Below, in pieces: positions 16,665 through 26,490 of a stretch of 64,000 bases of DNA. The notes below the pieces were generated by a model. It saw only the letters and a program-made list of their open reading frames with translations, searched no databases and was not told the DNA's origin. Made by a program: the position numbers and the translations under genes. The DNA lies in NCBI RefSeq assembly GCF_004135975.1, contig NZ_CP026538.1, positions 2,666,001 through 2,730,000 on the forward strand, in the 5' to 3' direction. Positions within the stretch are counted from its first letter, which is position 1, and each line of letters starts with the position of its first letter. This DNA comes from Solidesulfovibrio carbinolicus (GTDB lineage Bacteria > Desulfobacterota > Desulfovibrionia > Desulfovibrionales > Desulfovibrionaceae).

Positions 16665-18698
16665 CTAGGCAGGGCTGTCCTCGGGAGCAAAGCTCAAACG
16701 GAAAAAAGCCCCCTCGCCGCTGCTTCCAAACGACAGGGTTCCCCGCAACTGGCGGGTGAGCTGCACCACGAGCTGCATCCCCAGGGTCCGGGTGGCGTCG
16801 GGATGAAAGCCCGACGGCAAGCCCGCGCCATCGTCTTCGACAGTGATATGGGCCAGACCGCCGTCGCGTTCCAGCCGTACCCCGATGGCCCCGGTATCCC
16901 GGCTGGCCAGTCCGTGTTTGACCGCGTTGGTGAGCAACTCGTTGACGATAAGCCCAATGGGAATGGCCTTGTCCACGGATACCCGGCAATCGGCCAAGCT
17001 GAGGGCAAACCCGACGCTTTTGGCTCCTCGCAACGCATGGACCACCTTGGGAGCCAGCCTCTCCAGATACTCCTTGATGTCCACCCGGGCCAGATCGCCC
17101 GAACGGTAAAGTTCCTCATGAATGAGGGCCATGGACGCGATGCGGTTGCGGCTTTCTTCCAGCGCGCCCTGCAAAACAGGGTCGCTCATCGCGTCTTTTT
17201 GCAAAAACAGCAGACTGGAAATGATTTGCAGATTGTTTTTGACTCGGTGATGCACTTCCTTGAGCAGCACTTCCTTTTCGGCCAGGGAGTCGCGCAGTTC
17301 CCGTTCCCGGATTCTTTCCGCCGTCATGTCGCGGATGACGCCGACAATGAAGCGCTGGCCCCGGTGGTCGATAAAAAGTCCCTTGCGCGTCAGCAGGGTC
17401 CGTACCTGTCCCGTGGCGTCGGTCAGGTACTCCTCGTACAGATCGGGTTGGCCGGTCTCCAAAACGATGTTGTCGCGCTCGACAAAGACCGCCGCCTGCT
17501 CCATGGGCACGAAATCCTCGTCGCTCTTGCCAATGAGCGCCTCGGCCGGCTGCCCGAGCATGGCGCACAGCGCCTCGTTGGCCAGAACGAAACGGTGGGC
17601 GCTGTCCTTGACGAACACCGGATCGGGAATGGCTTCCAGAATAAGCGTGCTGAATTGTCTGGAGAGTTCCAGCTCCGTCTCGGCCCGTTTGCGGTCGCTG
17701 ATGTCGCGCGAAACGGCGATATAACCGCGAAATGCGCCTGATTGGTCGAAAACGCCGCGAATCATGGACTCCAGCCACACTGTGGAGCCATCCCGGCGAT
17801 AGGCTTCGATTTCAAGCTTACGCACGAAGTTGCTGTCCACGGACTTTGTCGGATCCAGGCGAATAATCTCGGCGACACGGCGAACCGAATCCGGCGTCAG
17901 GCCGACGTCCAGGGGCCGAGCCAGGGCCTCGGCAACGGAAAATCCCAACAGCCGCGTCACGGAGGGGCTGACGTAGGTGAGGTCCAGGTTTTCGTCAAAA
18001 ATGTTGATGAGGTCATGGGCATTGTCGGCCAAGAGTCGATACTGGCGCTCGCTGCGGCGCAAGCTGCGCTCCGCGGCCTTGCGCGGCCCCACATCCCGCA
18101 TGAAAACCAGCGCGCCGGGGCCGCCGTTGATGTCGAAGGGCACGGCCGCCACTTCCGCTTCGATCATGCCGCCGTCGAGGCGGCGATAACGCTGTTCCCG
18201 CAGCAAAGCCGGCACGCGTTCAATAATGTTCTGCCGGATGCGTTCACGGACCGAAGTCTGAACCTCCCCGTCCACGAAATCCATGATCTCCCGGCCCTCT
18301 ATGGCTTGGGGCGACGGCGCGCCAAACAGCTTGGCCGCTTCCGGGTTGGCATACAGAAACCGCACCCCGTCGTGGATGAGGATGGCGTCCGGGGCGTACT
18401 CGACCACCAGCCGGTGGCGTTCCTCGCTGTCTCGCAGTTCCTGTTCCTTGTGGCGATAGGCGTCGTCGTAGCGGCGCAGCAGGGTGTAAAGCAGCACCGA
18501 GGTCAGGCCCACAAAGAAGAATCCCTTGAGGGAAGATACCCGCAACAGGATGTCCGGATCGTGCCGAAACAAAGCGTCGGCCAGATTGTCCGAGCCTAGA
18601 ATCCAGACCAGCCCAAAGAGGGCGTAAAGAAGGGCAACACGGATCGGCATCGGGCCAAGCCAGCGGGACAGGCGGCTTGTGGGCTCGGGAATCGGCAT
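16665..18698 (-). CDS. Membrane PAS sensor histidine kinase (HisKA_2 type)
   Basis: 677 residues. Two N-terminal membrane helices ('VALLYALFGLVWILG' and 'GFFFVGLTSVLLYTLL') with a short external loop are followed by three PAS/PAC modules (~80-200, ~205-330, ~340-460). The dimerisation domain contains the phospho-His motif 'LKEVHHRVKNNLQIISSLL', characteristic of HisKA_2/HWE-related kinases, and then an HATPase domain with 'VNELLTNAVKHGLASRD' and 'VEDDGAGLPSGF'. Kinases of this group often signal to stand-alone receivers; none is adjacent, so the partner is unknown. It converges on the glycosyltransferase gene. Confidence 0.93.
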   Translation of the reverse strand: MPIPEPTSRLSRWLGPMPIRVALLYALFGLVWILGSDNLADALFRHDPDILLRVSSLKGFFFVGLTSVLLYTLLRRYDDAYRHKEQELRDSEERHRLVVEYAPDAILIHDGVRFLYANPEAAKLFGAPSPQAIEGREIMDFVDGEVQTSVRERIRQNIIERVPALLREQRYRRLDGGMIEAEVAAVPFDINGGPGALVFMRDVGPRKAAERSLRRSERQYRLLADNAHDLINIFDENLDLTYVSPSVTRLLGFSVAEALARPLDVGLTPDSVRRVAEIIRLDPTKSVDSNFVRKLEIEAYRRDGSTVWLESMIRGVFDQSGAFRGYIAVSRDISDRKRAETELELSRQFSTLILEAIPDPVFVKDSAHRFVLANEALCAMLGQPAEALIGKSDEDFVPMEQAAVFVERDNIVLETGQPDLYEEYLTDATGQVRTLLTRKGLFIDHRGQRFIVGVIRDMTAERIRERELRDSLAEKEVLLKEVHHRVKNNLQIISSLLFLQKDAMSDPVLQGALEESRNRIASMALIHEELYRSGDLARVDIKEYLERLAPKVVHALRGAKSVGFALSLADCRVSVDKAIPIGLIVNELLTNAVKHGLASRDTGAIGVRLERDGGLAHITVEDDGAGLPSGFHPDATRTLGMQLVVQLTRQLRGTLSFGSSGEGAFFRLSFAPEDSPA

Positions 18699-18763
18699 GG
18701 ATTTCCGCTCCGGGGGACGGATCGCCGCGCACGTTGGCCGTAAGGGCGATCGACCCGTTCCGG

Positions 18764-19870
18764 TTATTGGTTTTCCGTGGCCTTGGTGAGCCGGGTCACG
18801 TTGCTTTTGGTGAAAAATCCGTCAAAACCGTCATAGCGTTCGATGTACTCGTTGACCAGCATAGTGCGCGGCGACATGGCGGAAAAAATCTGCTTGAGGC
18901 CTTCCTCCCGGGAGCCGACAAGCTCCGAGAGAAAGCCCATGCCGTGGGCGGCAAGGCCGGCCACCACGGCTTCGATGCCGTCGGCCGTAAAGGCCATGTG
19001 GTGAGGCCGCAGGCCGTAGTTGGCGATAAACGCCTCGGTGGGGCCGCCGTCTCCCCCGGTGTCCGGCGAAGCAATGCCCGAGGTGAACACCTGGGCGTAG
19101 TCGCCGTCGCGAAGCCGGGCCACGTTGGTGATGGAATTGAGCGATTCGACGTAAACCGCGAAATCGAAGCGGTAGTTGGTCAGTTCCAGAAACTCCACGA
19201 TGGCCGCGTCGCGGTGGGCGGCCCGCACCCGCGTGGCCACATGGTCCAGGCCGCCGATGCGGGCGAGATAGGGACGCGCGGCGGCGTCCGGACCAACCGG
19301 AGCCAAAGGCAAGAGGTTGGACCGGCCATGGATGTAGGCTCCGGGACGGCCGTTCCACTGGATAAACCCCAGGGCGTTGCCGGTATGGGCCGAAGGTTTG
19401 GTCTCGATGTAGGAAAAGACATCGGTGACCACGGGCTCGGGGGTGGCGAAGGCGACTCCCCGGCCACGCTGGATGGACACGTAACGGGCCAGGTCGGGGC
19501 AGTCGAAAACAAAGGTTTCCAGACGGCCGGGAGCGGCTCCGGCGGTTTTGTGGCCGCCGTTGTAAGCGACAAAGGGATTAGGTTGGCCGGCCGGTCGGCT
19601 TTTGAGCAGAAAATCCGCGCCTTCGAGGTCGCGCAGCAGGATTGCCGGGCCGCCGCCAGGGCTCAAGGGATGGTCCAGGGCGGCCTCGAAGCGCAGGCTC
19701 GTGCCGCCAAGGAGTTCCTCGGCCGCCGGCACGAGGTCGGCCTCGGCCACGTTGATGACCACGGCGGCCAGATTGCCGACCAAGCCGTCGAGGCCGTCCT
19801 TGCGCCGATGGGACAGGGCTTGCTCGACTTCCCGCAGCAACTTGGCGTCGTCGTTGACAAAAGCTTCCAT
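18764..19870 (-). CDS. 4-hydroxyphenylpyruvate dioxygenase-like VOC protein
   Basis: 368 residues with two VOC halves as in HPPD. The C-terminal half keeps the 2-His-1-Glu iron site: His210 in 'GGLDHVATRV', His291 in 'RPHHMAFTADGI', and a Glu in 'VNEYIERYDGFDGFF' (341 or 344), the last stretch matching the HPPD C-terminal signature. Authentic HPPD converts 4-hydroxyphenylpyruvate to homogentisate using O2, which is unexpected in an anaerobe. No other tyrosine-degradation gene is nearby. It could act on another 2-oxo acid, or work under micro-oxic exposure. It lies 26 bp after priA in the same direction. Confidence 0.82.
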   Translation of the reverse strand: MEAFVNDDAKLLREVEQALSHRRKDGLDGLVGNLAAVVINVAEADLVPAAEELLGGTSLRFEAALDHPLSPGGGPAILLRDLEGADFLLKSRPAGQPNPFVAYNGGHKTAGAAPGRLETFVFDCPDLARYVSIQRGRGVAFATPEPVVTDVFSYIETKPSAHTGNALGFIQWNGRPGAYIHGRSNLLPLAPVGPDAAARPYLARIGGLDHVATRVRAAHRDAAIVEFLELTNYRFDFAVYVESLNSITNVARLRDGDYAQVFTSGIASPDTGGDGGPTEAFIANYGLRPHHMAFTADGIEAVVAGLAAHGMGFLSELVGSREEGLKQIFSAMSPRTMLVNEYIERYDGFDGFFTKSNVTRLTKATENQ

Positions 19871-19896
19871 CGGCCATGGCCTCCAAGGCTATCGGT

Positions 19897-22275
19897 TCAC
19901 AGCATGTCCACCGGGTCCAGGTCCAGGTTGCAGCGCACCTTGTCCGCCTTCTCCAGGGTTTTGGCCCCGGCGGCGAACACCTGGCGCACCCCGGGCCAAT
20001 CCGGCGATTTGATGAGGCAGTGCAACCGCCGCCGGCCGGCGACCAGGGCCAAGGGCGCGGGCGCCGGCCCCAGCAGTCGCGCTCCGACGGTGGCCGCCGC
20101 CCGGCGCATGGCCTCGCCGGCCGCGGCGGCCAGGGCGTAGCCCTCCTCGTATTCCCGGGGAAAACTCAGGCGCACCAGTCCCAGGCGTACAAATGGCGGA
20201 TAACACAACCGGCGACGGCGGGAAAGCTCCTCTTCATAAAACCCTTCGTAATCGCCGCGAAGGACGAAGCTGAAAAACGGGTCATCGGGCATGCGGGTCT
20301 GGATGAGCACCCTGCCCGGCCGCTCGCCCCGGCCGGCCCGCCCGGCTACCTGGGTGAGCAGCTGAAAGGCCCGCTCCGAGGCCCGGTAATCCGGCAGGTT
20401 GCGGCCCAGGTCGGCGTCGGCGGCGATGACGAGGGTGACGTCCGGGAAATGATGGCCTTTGGAGAGCATCTGGGTGCCGACCAGCACCCGGGACCGGCCG
20501 GCGGCGAAATCGGCCAGCACGGCCCGGGCCTCCTCGGGACGACGGGCTACGTCACGGTCAAGGCGGGCCACTGCCGCATCGGCCGGCAGCACGCCGGCCA
20601 GCTGTTCCTCAAGCATCTCCGCGCCCACGCCCATGGGCAAAAAGCTCGTGCCGCCGCAGCCCGGACAAGGCGAGGGATGGGGCCTTGCATGGCCGCAGTA
20701 GTGGCACACCAGCCGCTCCCGGTCCTTATGGAAGGTGAGCGACAGGTCGCAGTGGGGACAGCGCACCGGGGTTTCGCAGTCGAGGCAAAAAAGCAGCGGC
20801 GCATAGCCCCGGCGGTTGAGCAGAATCATGGCCTGGCCGCCCTCGGCCACGGTTTCGGCCAGGGCGGCGGCGCTTGCGTCGGTGAGCACGCCGACCCGGT
20901 CGCCGGTTTCGCGGTGGACCGCCGAACCGGTGAGCTTGGCCGCGCCGCGCATGTCCACGAGCTCCACCTGCGGCATGCCGCCCCCGCCCACCCGGCGCTC
21001 CAGGCGCACCATGGGCACATGGCCGGACTGGGCTGCATGGAACGTCTTGACGTCCGGGGTGGCCGAACCCAGGACGAAAAGCGCCCCGGACTGCCTGGCC
21101 CGGAAAAACCCCACTTCCTTGGCCTGATAGGGCAGCCGGTCCTCCTGCTTGAAGGCCCCGTCGTGCTCCTCGTCGAGGACAATCAGCCCAAGGTCGCGCA
21201 GCGGCAGCAGCAGGGCCGAACGCGTGCCGGCCACGACGGCAGGCGGCGACCCGCCGCCGCAACGCCAGAAAAGCGCCTCGCGCAGGGCCGGCGACTGGTA
21301 GCCGTGGTAAAAAACCGGCCCGACTTCTGGAAAGGCCCGACAGGCTGCCCGGTGGAGCTTTTCCGCCAAAGCCACTTCCGGGGCCAAAAGCAAGACCTGG
21401 CGGCCCCGTTCCAGGGTACGGCGCACAAGTTCCATATAGAGGCGCGTCTTGCCGCTGCCGGTGACCCCATAGACCAGCCGGGCCGCGCCGTCGGGGCTGT
21501 CCAGGGCGGGCAGCAGGCTGTCCATGGCGACGGCTTGTTCGTCGGTGAGCGGCGGCAAGGCAACGGCGGCGGACGTTGCGGTCGGCTGAGCCTGGGCCGC
21601 TGTTTCGAGTTCGTCGATGCGCACCAGCCCCAGTTCCGCCAGCCGGCGCACCAGGGGCAGCGTGCCCGGGCCGAGCCGGGTTTTGAGTTCGGACAGGGCC
21701 ATGGGGCCGACGTCGCAAAGCGCGTCCAGAACCGCCACCTGCTTGGCCGCTCCAGGCCGCACCGGCCAGGGCGGGGAGGCGGCGAGAGAGCACAGCGGAT
21801 CGCTCTGCCCGGCTTCCAGACGGCAGGCCATGGTCCCATCCCGCCAGGCCGGGACGAGTTCCAAACGTTGGTCAGGGGACTTGCGCCACAAGGCGGTCGC
21901 GGTCAGGGCCTTGGGCAGACCGGCGGCGCGGCAGGTGAAGACCACCTTGGCCGAGCGCAGCCCGCGCGGCAGGATGGCCCCGAGGATGCGGCCAACCGTG
22001 GCCATATGCCGGCTGGCCAGGGAAGCGGCCAGCTCCAGGTAGCCGGCGTCGCAAAGCGGCGCGCGCTCCAGGGGCCACAGGGCCGGGCGCAGGGTCACGC
22101 CCGGAGGCGCGGCGACGCCGCAACCAGCCACCACGCCCACGCGCAGCGTCCTGCCAACTGGAATCAGCAGGCGCAGGCCCACCGGAAAGTCGGCCAAGGC
22201 GAATCCGTCCGGCACGGCATAGGTCAACACGCCAAAAGGCGGGGTGGTCAGGGCGACGGCCAGGGCGTCGTTCAT
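19897..22275 (-). CDS. priA: Primosomal protein N' (replication restart helicase)
   Basis: 792 residues. It carries an N-terminal DNA-binding region, helicase lobe 1 with Walker A 'GVTGSGKTRLYMEL' and Walker B 'LIVLDEEHDGAFKQED', and lobe 2 with 'SKGHHFPDVTLV' and 'QVAGRAGRG'. Between the lobes sits the zinc-binding Cys array ('CLDCETPVRCPHC', 'CHYCGHA', 'CPGCGG') that is diagnostic for PriA. It reloads the replisome at stalled forks. The start MNDALAVALTTPPFG matches the family N-terminus. It lies after galU, from which a terminator separates it. Confidence 0.97.
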   Translation of the reverse strand: MNDALAVALTTPPFGVLTYAVPDGFALADFPVGLRLLIPVGRTLRVGVVAGCGVAAPPGVTLRPALWPLERAPLCDAGYLELAASLASRHMATVGRILGAILPRGLRSAKVVFTCRAAGLPKALTATALWRKSPDQRLELVPAWRDGTMACRLEAGQSDPLCSLAASPPWPVRPGAAKQVAVLDALCDVGPMALSELKTRLGPGTLPLVRRLAELGLVRIDELETAAQAQPTATSAAVALPPLTDEQAVAMDSLLPALDSPDGAARLVYGVTGSGKTRLYMELVRRTLERGRQVLLLAPEVALAEKLHRAACRAFPEVGPVFYHGYQSPALREALFWRCGGGSPPAVVAGTRSALLLPLRDLGLIVLDEEHDGAFKQEDRLPYQAKEVGFFRARQSGALFVLGSATPDVKTFHAAQSGHVPMVRLERRVGGGGMPQVELVDMRGAAKLTGSAVHRETGDRVGVLTDASAAALAETVAEGGQAMILLNRRGYAPLLFCLDCETPVRCPHCDLSLTFHKDRERLVCHYCGHARPHPSPCPGCGGTSFLPMGVGAEMLEEQLAGVLPADAAVARLDRDVARRPEEARAVLADFAAGRSRVLVGTQMLSKGHHFPDVTLVIAADADLGRNLPDYRASERAFQLLTQVAGRAGRGERPGRVLIQTRMPDDPFFSFVLRGDYEGFYEEELSRRRRLCYPPFVRLGLVRLSFPREYEEGYALAAAAGEAMRRAAATVGARLLGPAPAPLALVAGRRRLHCLIKSPDWPGVRQVFAAGAKTLEKADKVRCNLDLDPVDML

Positions 22276-22286
22276 GGCATGGCAAC

Positions 22287-22319
22287 AAAATCGCCCGGGA
22301 GGCTTACGCCCCCGGGCGA
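22287..22319 (-). terminator. Terminator between galU and priA
   Basis: Minus-strand 9-bp perfect stem TCGCCCGGG/CCCGGGCGA (22291-22299 with 22311-22319) followed by TTTTGTT. It sits 28 bp after the galU stop, just before the priA start. Confidence 0.75.
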
Positions 22320-22347
22320 CAAAAAGGTGCGGACAAGGGCGGCGGGC

Positions 22348-23220
22348 CTAGTTGCCAAACGGCAAAAGCTCACGCAGGCGAGGCACCAGGGACTCGCGCA
22401 GCACCTCGTCGTGCAGGGCGAAGTAGATGTTGGCGGTGAGGTAATCGACCCAGTCGCCGGCGTCGAAGCGCTGGCCCTGAATCTTGACGGCGAGCAAACG
22501 GTTGTTGCCGGCCAAGCCCTTGAGGGCGTCTGTGAGCTGGATCTCGCCGCCATGTCCCGGGGTGACCTTCTCCAGGTGGTAGAAGATGTCCGGGAACAGC
22601 ACATAGCGGCCGACGATGGCCAGCCGCGACGGGGCTTCGTTGACCTTGGGCTTTTCCACCAGGTCGCGCACCCGGTACATGCCCGGGGCGAATTCCTCGC
22701 CGTCGATGATGCCGTAGCGGGAAACCATGTGCGGCGGCACTTCCATGACGCCGATAACCGGCATGTGCTCGGTCATGGCCACGGTCAAGAGCTGCTTGAT
22801 GCCGGGTTCCATGCTGAACATGAGGTCGTCGCCGACCATGACGGCAAAGGGATCGTTCTTGCAGACTTCACGGGCGCACAACACGGCGTGGCCAAGGCCC
22901 AGCTGCTTTTTCTGACGAACGGAAATGATGTTGACCATCTCCGCCACTTCCCGGACCATCTTGAGCATTTCGGTCTTGTTGGTGCGGGTGAGCAGATCCT
23001 CTAACGTGAGGTTGTAGTCGAAGTGGTCTTCGATGATGGTCTTGTTGCGGTTGGTGACGAACACCACGTCCTGAAGGCCCGAGGCTTGCGCTTCCTCGAC
23101 CACGTACTGCACGACGGGTTTGTTGTAGACGGGCAGCATTTCCTTGGGGATGTTCTTCGTGGCCGGCAAGGACCGCGTACCCCATCCGGCGACGGGAATG
23201 ACCACCTTCTTGATTTCCAT
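22348..23220 (-). CDS. galU: UTP--glucose-1-phosphate uridylyltransferase
   Basis: 290 residues beginning MEIKKVVIPVAGWGTRSLP, with the nucleotidyltransferase signature 'GWGTRSLPATKNIPKEMLPV' and downstream 'LGLGHAVLCAREVC', 'FAVMVGDDL' and 'YGIIDGEE'. It makes UDP-glucose for envelope polysaccharides. AAGGAGA lies 5-11 bases before the ATG; the open frame continuing to 23637 is unrelated shadow. It follows glmM in the same direction across a 199-bp gap that holds no other gene, so both feed nucleotide-sugar synthesis. Confidence 0.96.
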   Translation of the reverse strand: MEIKKVVIPVAGWGTRSLPATKNIPKEMLPVYNKPVVQYVVEEAQASGLQDVVFVTNRNKTIIEDHFDYNLTLEDLLTRTNKTEMLKMVREVAEMVNIISVRQKKQLGLGHAVLCAREVCKNDPFAVMVGDDLMFSMEPGIKQLLTVAMTEHMPVIGVMEVPPHMVSRYGIIDGEEFAPGMYRVRDLVEKPKVNEAPSRLAIVGRYVLFPDIFYHLEKVTPGHGGEIQLTDALKGLAGNNRLLAVKIQGQRFDAGDWVDYLTANIYFALHDEVLRESLVPRLRELLPFGN

Positions 23221-23419
23221 GCTCTTCTCCTTGAATGCGCGCACTGCCCGGGTATTTTCTCGGAGGCGGCGGCCCGCGCAAACGCGCCGGCCCTCCGGAT
23301 GATGACCTCTCCGCCGAGACCGCGCCCTCCCCTTTCGGGGCGGCCGGCATCGCCTCGCGAAGTTAATTCCTTTAGATAAACAAGTCCAGCCCCAAAAGGG
23401 AGTTCCAGGGCTCCTCGGC

Positions 23420-24772
23420 TTAAGCCAGGGCCTGGGCCACCACCTCGGCCAGAGAGCCGCACAACGACTCAACCAGGGCCGCGTCCTCGGCCTCGACCAT
23501 GACCCGGGCCAGGGATTCGGTGCCGGAATAGCGCAACAGCACCCGTCCGCGTCCGGCAAGGGCCGCCTCGGCGTCCTTGACCGCAGCCTCAATGGCCGGC
23601 GTCTGGCTGAAGGGCGTTTTCCGGGCCACGGACACATTAACGAGCTTTTGCGGAAACGGGGCCAAAAGCGTGGCCAGTTCCGAAAGCGGCTTGCCCTTGC
23701 GGACCATGATCTTCATGAGCTGCAAGGCAGCCAGAGTGCCGTCGCCGGTGGTGCTATGATTCAGGAAAATAAGATGTCCCGACTGCTCGCCGCCAAACAC
23801 CGCCCCTTCGGCACGCATGGCCTCGACCACGTAGCGGTCGCCCACGGGGGTACGCAGCAGTCGGCCGCCGTGGTCCTTCATGAACACTTCAAGGGCCATG
23901 TTGCTCATGACCGTGGCCACGAGCAGCTTGCCCGGCAAGGCTCCGCGCTCCAGAAGATCCAGGGCGCAGATGGCCATGATCTGGTCGCCGTCGAGGATTC
24001 TCCCCTTTTCGTCGGCCACGATGACCCGGTCGGCGTCGCCGTCCAGGGCGATGCCGATGTCGGCCTCGGCCTCGGTGACCATGCGGGCCACCTGCTGGGG
24101 GAAAAGCGATCCGACCCGGTGATTGATGTTGGAGCCGTTTGGATCGACCCCGATCTTGATGACTTCGGCGCCAAGCTCCTCAAAAACCTGGGGGGCCACC
24201 CGGTAGGCCGCGCCGTGGGCGCAGTCCAGGACGATTTTCAGGCCCTCGAAATTGATGTCCAGAGGGATGGAGTTCTTGAGAAACACGTTGTAGCGGCCGG
24301 TGCTGTCCTCGAGCTTGAAAGCCCGGCCTACGGCTTCGGGTTCCGGCAGCTTCCAGTCCTGGGCGTAGCCCTGGACCCGGGCGGCGATCTCGGCTTCCAC
24401 GGCGTCGGGGAGCTTGAAGCCCATGTGGTCAAAAAACTTGATGCCGTTGTCGCAGGCCGGGTTGTGCGACGCCGAGATCACCACGCCCACGTCGGCCCGC
24501 ATGTCGCGGGTGAGAAACGAGATGGCCGGCGTCGGCAGCGGTCCGGTCAAAAAAACGTCCATGCCGGCGGCGCAAAACCCGGAGGACAGGGCGTATTCGT
24601 AGATGTAGCCGGAACGTCGCGTGTCCTTGCCGATGAGCACCTTGTGGCGGCGGCCGCCGTTTCGAAAGTGCAGGCCGGCCGAGAGAGCCAGGCGCATGAC
24701 CACGTCCGGGGTCATGGGATAGGCGTTGACCCGTCCGCGCAGTCCGTCGGTGCCAAAAAGCTTGTTGTCCAT
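23420..24772 (-). CDS. glmM: Phosphoglucosamine mutase
   Basis: 450 residues from [16 protein letters not shown], the family length. The active-site phosphoserine loop is '[17 protein letters not shown]', the metal-binding loop '[13 protein letters not shown]', and the C-terminal phosphate-binding loop 'VLLRYSGTE'. It interconverts glucosamine-6-phosphate and glucosamine-1-phosphate for UDP-GlcNAc synthesis. It sits 28 bp after cdaR, reproducing the cdaA-cdaR-glmM arrangement known from Firmicutes, where GlmM binds and inhibits CdaA. That coupling is likely here by analogy. Confidence 0.96.
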   Translation of the reverse strand: MDNKLFGTDGLRGRVNAYPMTPDVVMRLALSAGLHFRNGGRRHKVLIGKDTRRSGYIYEYALSSGFCAAGMDVFLTGPLPTPAISFLTRDMRADVGVVISASHNPACDNGIKFFDHMGFKLPDAVEAEIAARVQGYAQDWKLPEPEAVGRAFKLEDSTGRYNVFLKNSIPLDINFEGLKIVLDCAHGAAYRVAPQVFEELGAEVIKIGVDPNGSNINHRVGSLFPQQVARMVTEAEADIGIALDGDADRVIVADEKGRILDGDQIMAICALDLLERGALPGKLLVATVMSNMALEVFMKDHGGRLLRTPVGDRYVVEAMRAEGAVFGGEQSGHLIFLNHSTTGDGTLAALQLMKIMVRKGKPLSELATLLAPFPQKLVNVSVARKTPFSQTPAIEAAVKDAEAALAGRGRVLLRYSGTESLARVMVEAEDAALVESLCGSLAEVVAQALA

Positions 24773-24800
24773 TCCTTGATTCGGCCGGTTCACGCCGGCC

Positions 24801-25697
24801 TCATTTGACGGTGAGGGAAACCTTGTCGGGCTTGGCTTCGATGAGCTCGCAGCCCTGGGGCATCTTAACACGGTAGGAGGCCTCGTACTTGCCCGGCTGG
24901 ATGTCGGCGGCCAGTTCCAAGGCGGCCTCGACCAAACCCGGAAAATCCTTGTCGCCGATGATGGCCGCCGGCCCCTTGACCCGCAGCGTGACGGCCTGGG
25001 GCGAAACTTCGGCCTCGCGGCCCTTGGGCTTTTTGATGGTCAGCGGCGCGCGCAGCGTAATCTCCGACTCCTTGGCGGCAAAGCCCATGACCACCTGCAC
25101 GGCCGGAGGGGCGGCGTCGATGTCCTCAGGCACGTCCAGGGGCACCCGTTCGTCGTAGCGCGCCGGAATCGGCTGCGGCACGGTGATGGGCTGGGTGCGG
25201 ATCTCGCTGATCTTGTCGAGCTTTCCGGCCGGCCCGGACAGACGCACGGAGTCGGGCACGGCCCGCACCGCCGACATGGAATACCCGTCCGGGAGCGATG
25301 ACCGCAGCATCACCTTGACCGGCACGGTCTTGACGGCGCGGCGCTCCACCTCCAGCTCAAGCCGGGCCGGGCGTATTTCCACGGCCTCATAAACCTTGGG
25401 CAAAACGATATTTCTGACCTCAAACAGGACGATATTGCGTCCCGGAACAATCTTGGACAGGTTGAGGTTGTAGACAAGCTGGGTGTCGTCGAGCTTGCGG
25501 GCGATCCCTCTGGGGCCGCGCACCAGCACGTCCACCGACCCCAACATGCCGGATTTGACGTAGAGATCTTCGGGCAGCCCCGTCATCTCCACCCGCATGG
25601 GCATCCAGGCATCGACTTTCTCCCGGCCTGTGACCAGATACCAGCAAAAAAGCGACAAGGCCAGGGCCAGGGCCAGGTATTGCCAGTTGGATTTCAT
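24801..25697 (-). CDS. cdaR: CdaR/YbbR-domain membrane protein
   Basis: 298 residues. One N-terminal membrane anchor ('[18 protein letters not shown]') precedes three YbbR-like repeats: '[17 protein letters not shown]', '[15 protein letters not shown]' and '[16 protein letters not shown]' lie in successive repeats. The ATG at 25697 overlaps the cdaA stop by 4 bp, so the start is well supported. CdaR homologues sit outside the membrane and modulate the diadenylate cyclase. It shares a transcript with cdaA and glmM. Confidence 0.9.
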   Translation of the reverse strand: MKSNWQYLALALALSLFCWYLVTGREKVDAWMPMRVEMTGLPEDLYVKSGMLGSVDVLVRGPRGIARKLDDTQLVYNLNLSKIVPGRNIVLFEVRNIVLPKVYEAVEIRPARLELEVERRAVKTVPVKVMLRSSLPDGYSMSAVRAVPDSVRLSGPAGKLDKISEIRTQPITVPQPIPARYDERVPLDVPEDIDAAPPAVQVVMGFAAKESEITLRAPLTIKKPKGREAEVSPQAVTLRVKGPAAIIGDKDFPGLVEAALELAADIQPGKYEASYRVKMPQGCELIEAKPDKVSLTVK

Positions 25698-26461
25698 GGG
25701 CGTTTGGCCGTGAGGTTCCACAACATGTTTTTGAGCGTCAGCTCGTCCACCGGGGAGATGAGCTTGCCCCCCTCGGCCACCGACACCACGCCCCGTTCCT
25801 CGGAGACCACAACGGCCAGGGCGTCGGTTTCCTCGGTGATGCCCAGGGCCGCCCGGTGGCGGGTGCCCAGGCTCGCGTCCAGGGGCACGCCGGCGATCAG
25901 CGGCAGGATGCAGCCGGCGGCGGCCACGGTATCGCCCTGGATGATGACCGCGCCGTCATGGAGCGGCGTGTCCGGGAAAAAGATGGTGCCGAGCAGTTCG
26001 CGGCTCGGTCTGGCCATGAGTTCCACTCCCCGCTGCACGTAGTCGCCAAGGGGCACCAGACGCTCAAACACAATGAGCGCCCCGGTGCGGGAGCGGGCCA
26101 TCTGGAACACGGCCAGGACAATGGCGTCAAGGGCCGCCTCGGACACCTCCTCGCGCCGCCTGGCCCGGAAAAACCCGCGCGTCCCCACCGACGACAGCCC
26201 TTTGCGGATGTCGGCCTGGAACAGGATGATGATGACCAGGAAAATGGAGCCCAGGAAGTTGGTCAAAAGCCAGTGCAGGGTGTTGAGGCTAAACAGGTCG
26301 GAAAGATAGTAGACCACGAGGATCAAGAGAAAACCGTGGAGCACCGTGGCGGCCCGGGTGCCGCGAACAAGAAGCAAGGCCTGATAGAAGACGAAGGTGA
26401 CGGCCGCGATGTCGAGAAGATCACGCCAGGACAGGTGGAAGTTGTCAAAAAAGCTTCCCAT
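25694..26461 (-). CDS. cdaA: Membrane diadenylate cyclase (c-di-AMP synthase)
   Basis: 255 residues: three N-terminal membrane helices ('LLDIAAVTFVFYQALLLV', 'FLLILVVYYLSDLF', 'FLGSIFLVIIILFQ') followed by a DisA_N catalytic domain with 'GALIVFER', the DGA motif in 'TPLHDGAVII' and the RHR motif in 'GTRHRAALGI'. These are the ATP-binding and catalytic residues of CdaA, so an active enzyme is expected. c-di-AMP controls turgor, potassium and wall homeostasis in other bacteria. The gene lies between folP (29 bp) and cdaR (4-bp overlap). Confidence 0.95.
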   Translation of the reverse strand: MGSFFDNFHLSWRDLLDIAAVTFVFYQALLLVRGTRAATVLHGFLLILVVYYLSDLFSLNTLHWLLTNFLGSIFLVIIILFQADIRKGLSSVGTRGFFRARRREEVSEAALDAIVLAVFQMARSRTGALIVFERLVPLGDYVQRGVELMARPSRELLGTIFFPDTPLHDGAVIIQGDTVAAAGCILPLIAGVPLDASLGTRHRAALGITEETDALAVVVSEERGVVSVAEGGKLISPVDELTLKNMLWNLTAKRP

Positions 26462-26490
26462 GACGGTATGGTCCTGCGGCGAAAGCCGGC

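Noticed and set aside
19876-23004. A 1042-codon open frame on the plus strand
   Set aside because: It is antisense to priA and galU, has shadow-like composition, and those minus-strand genes are unmistakable.
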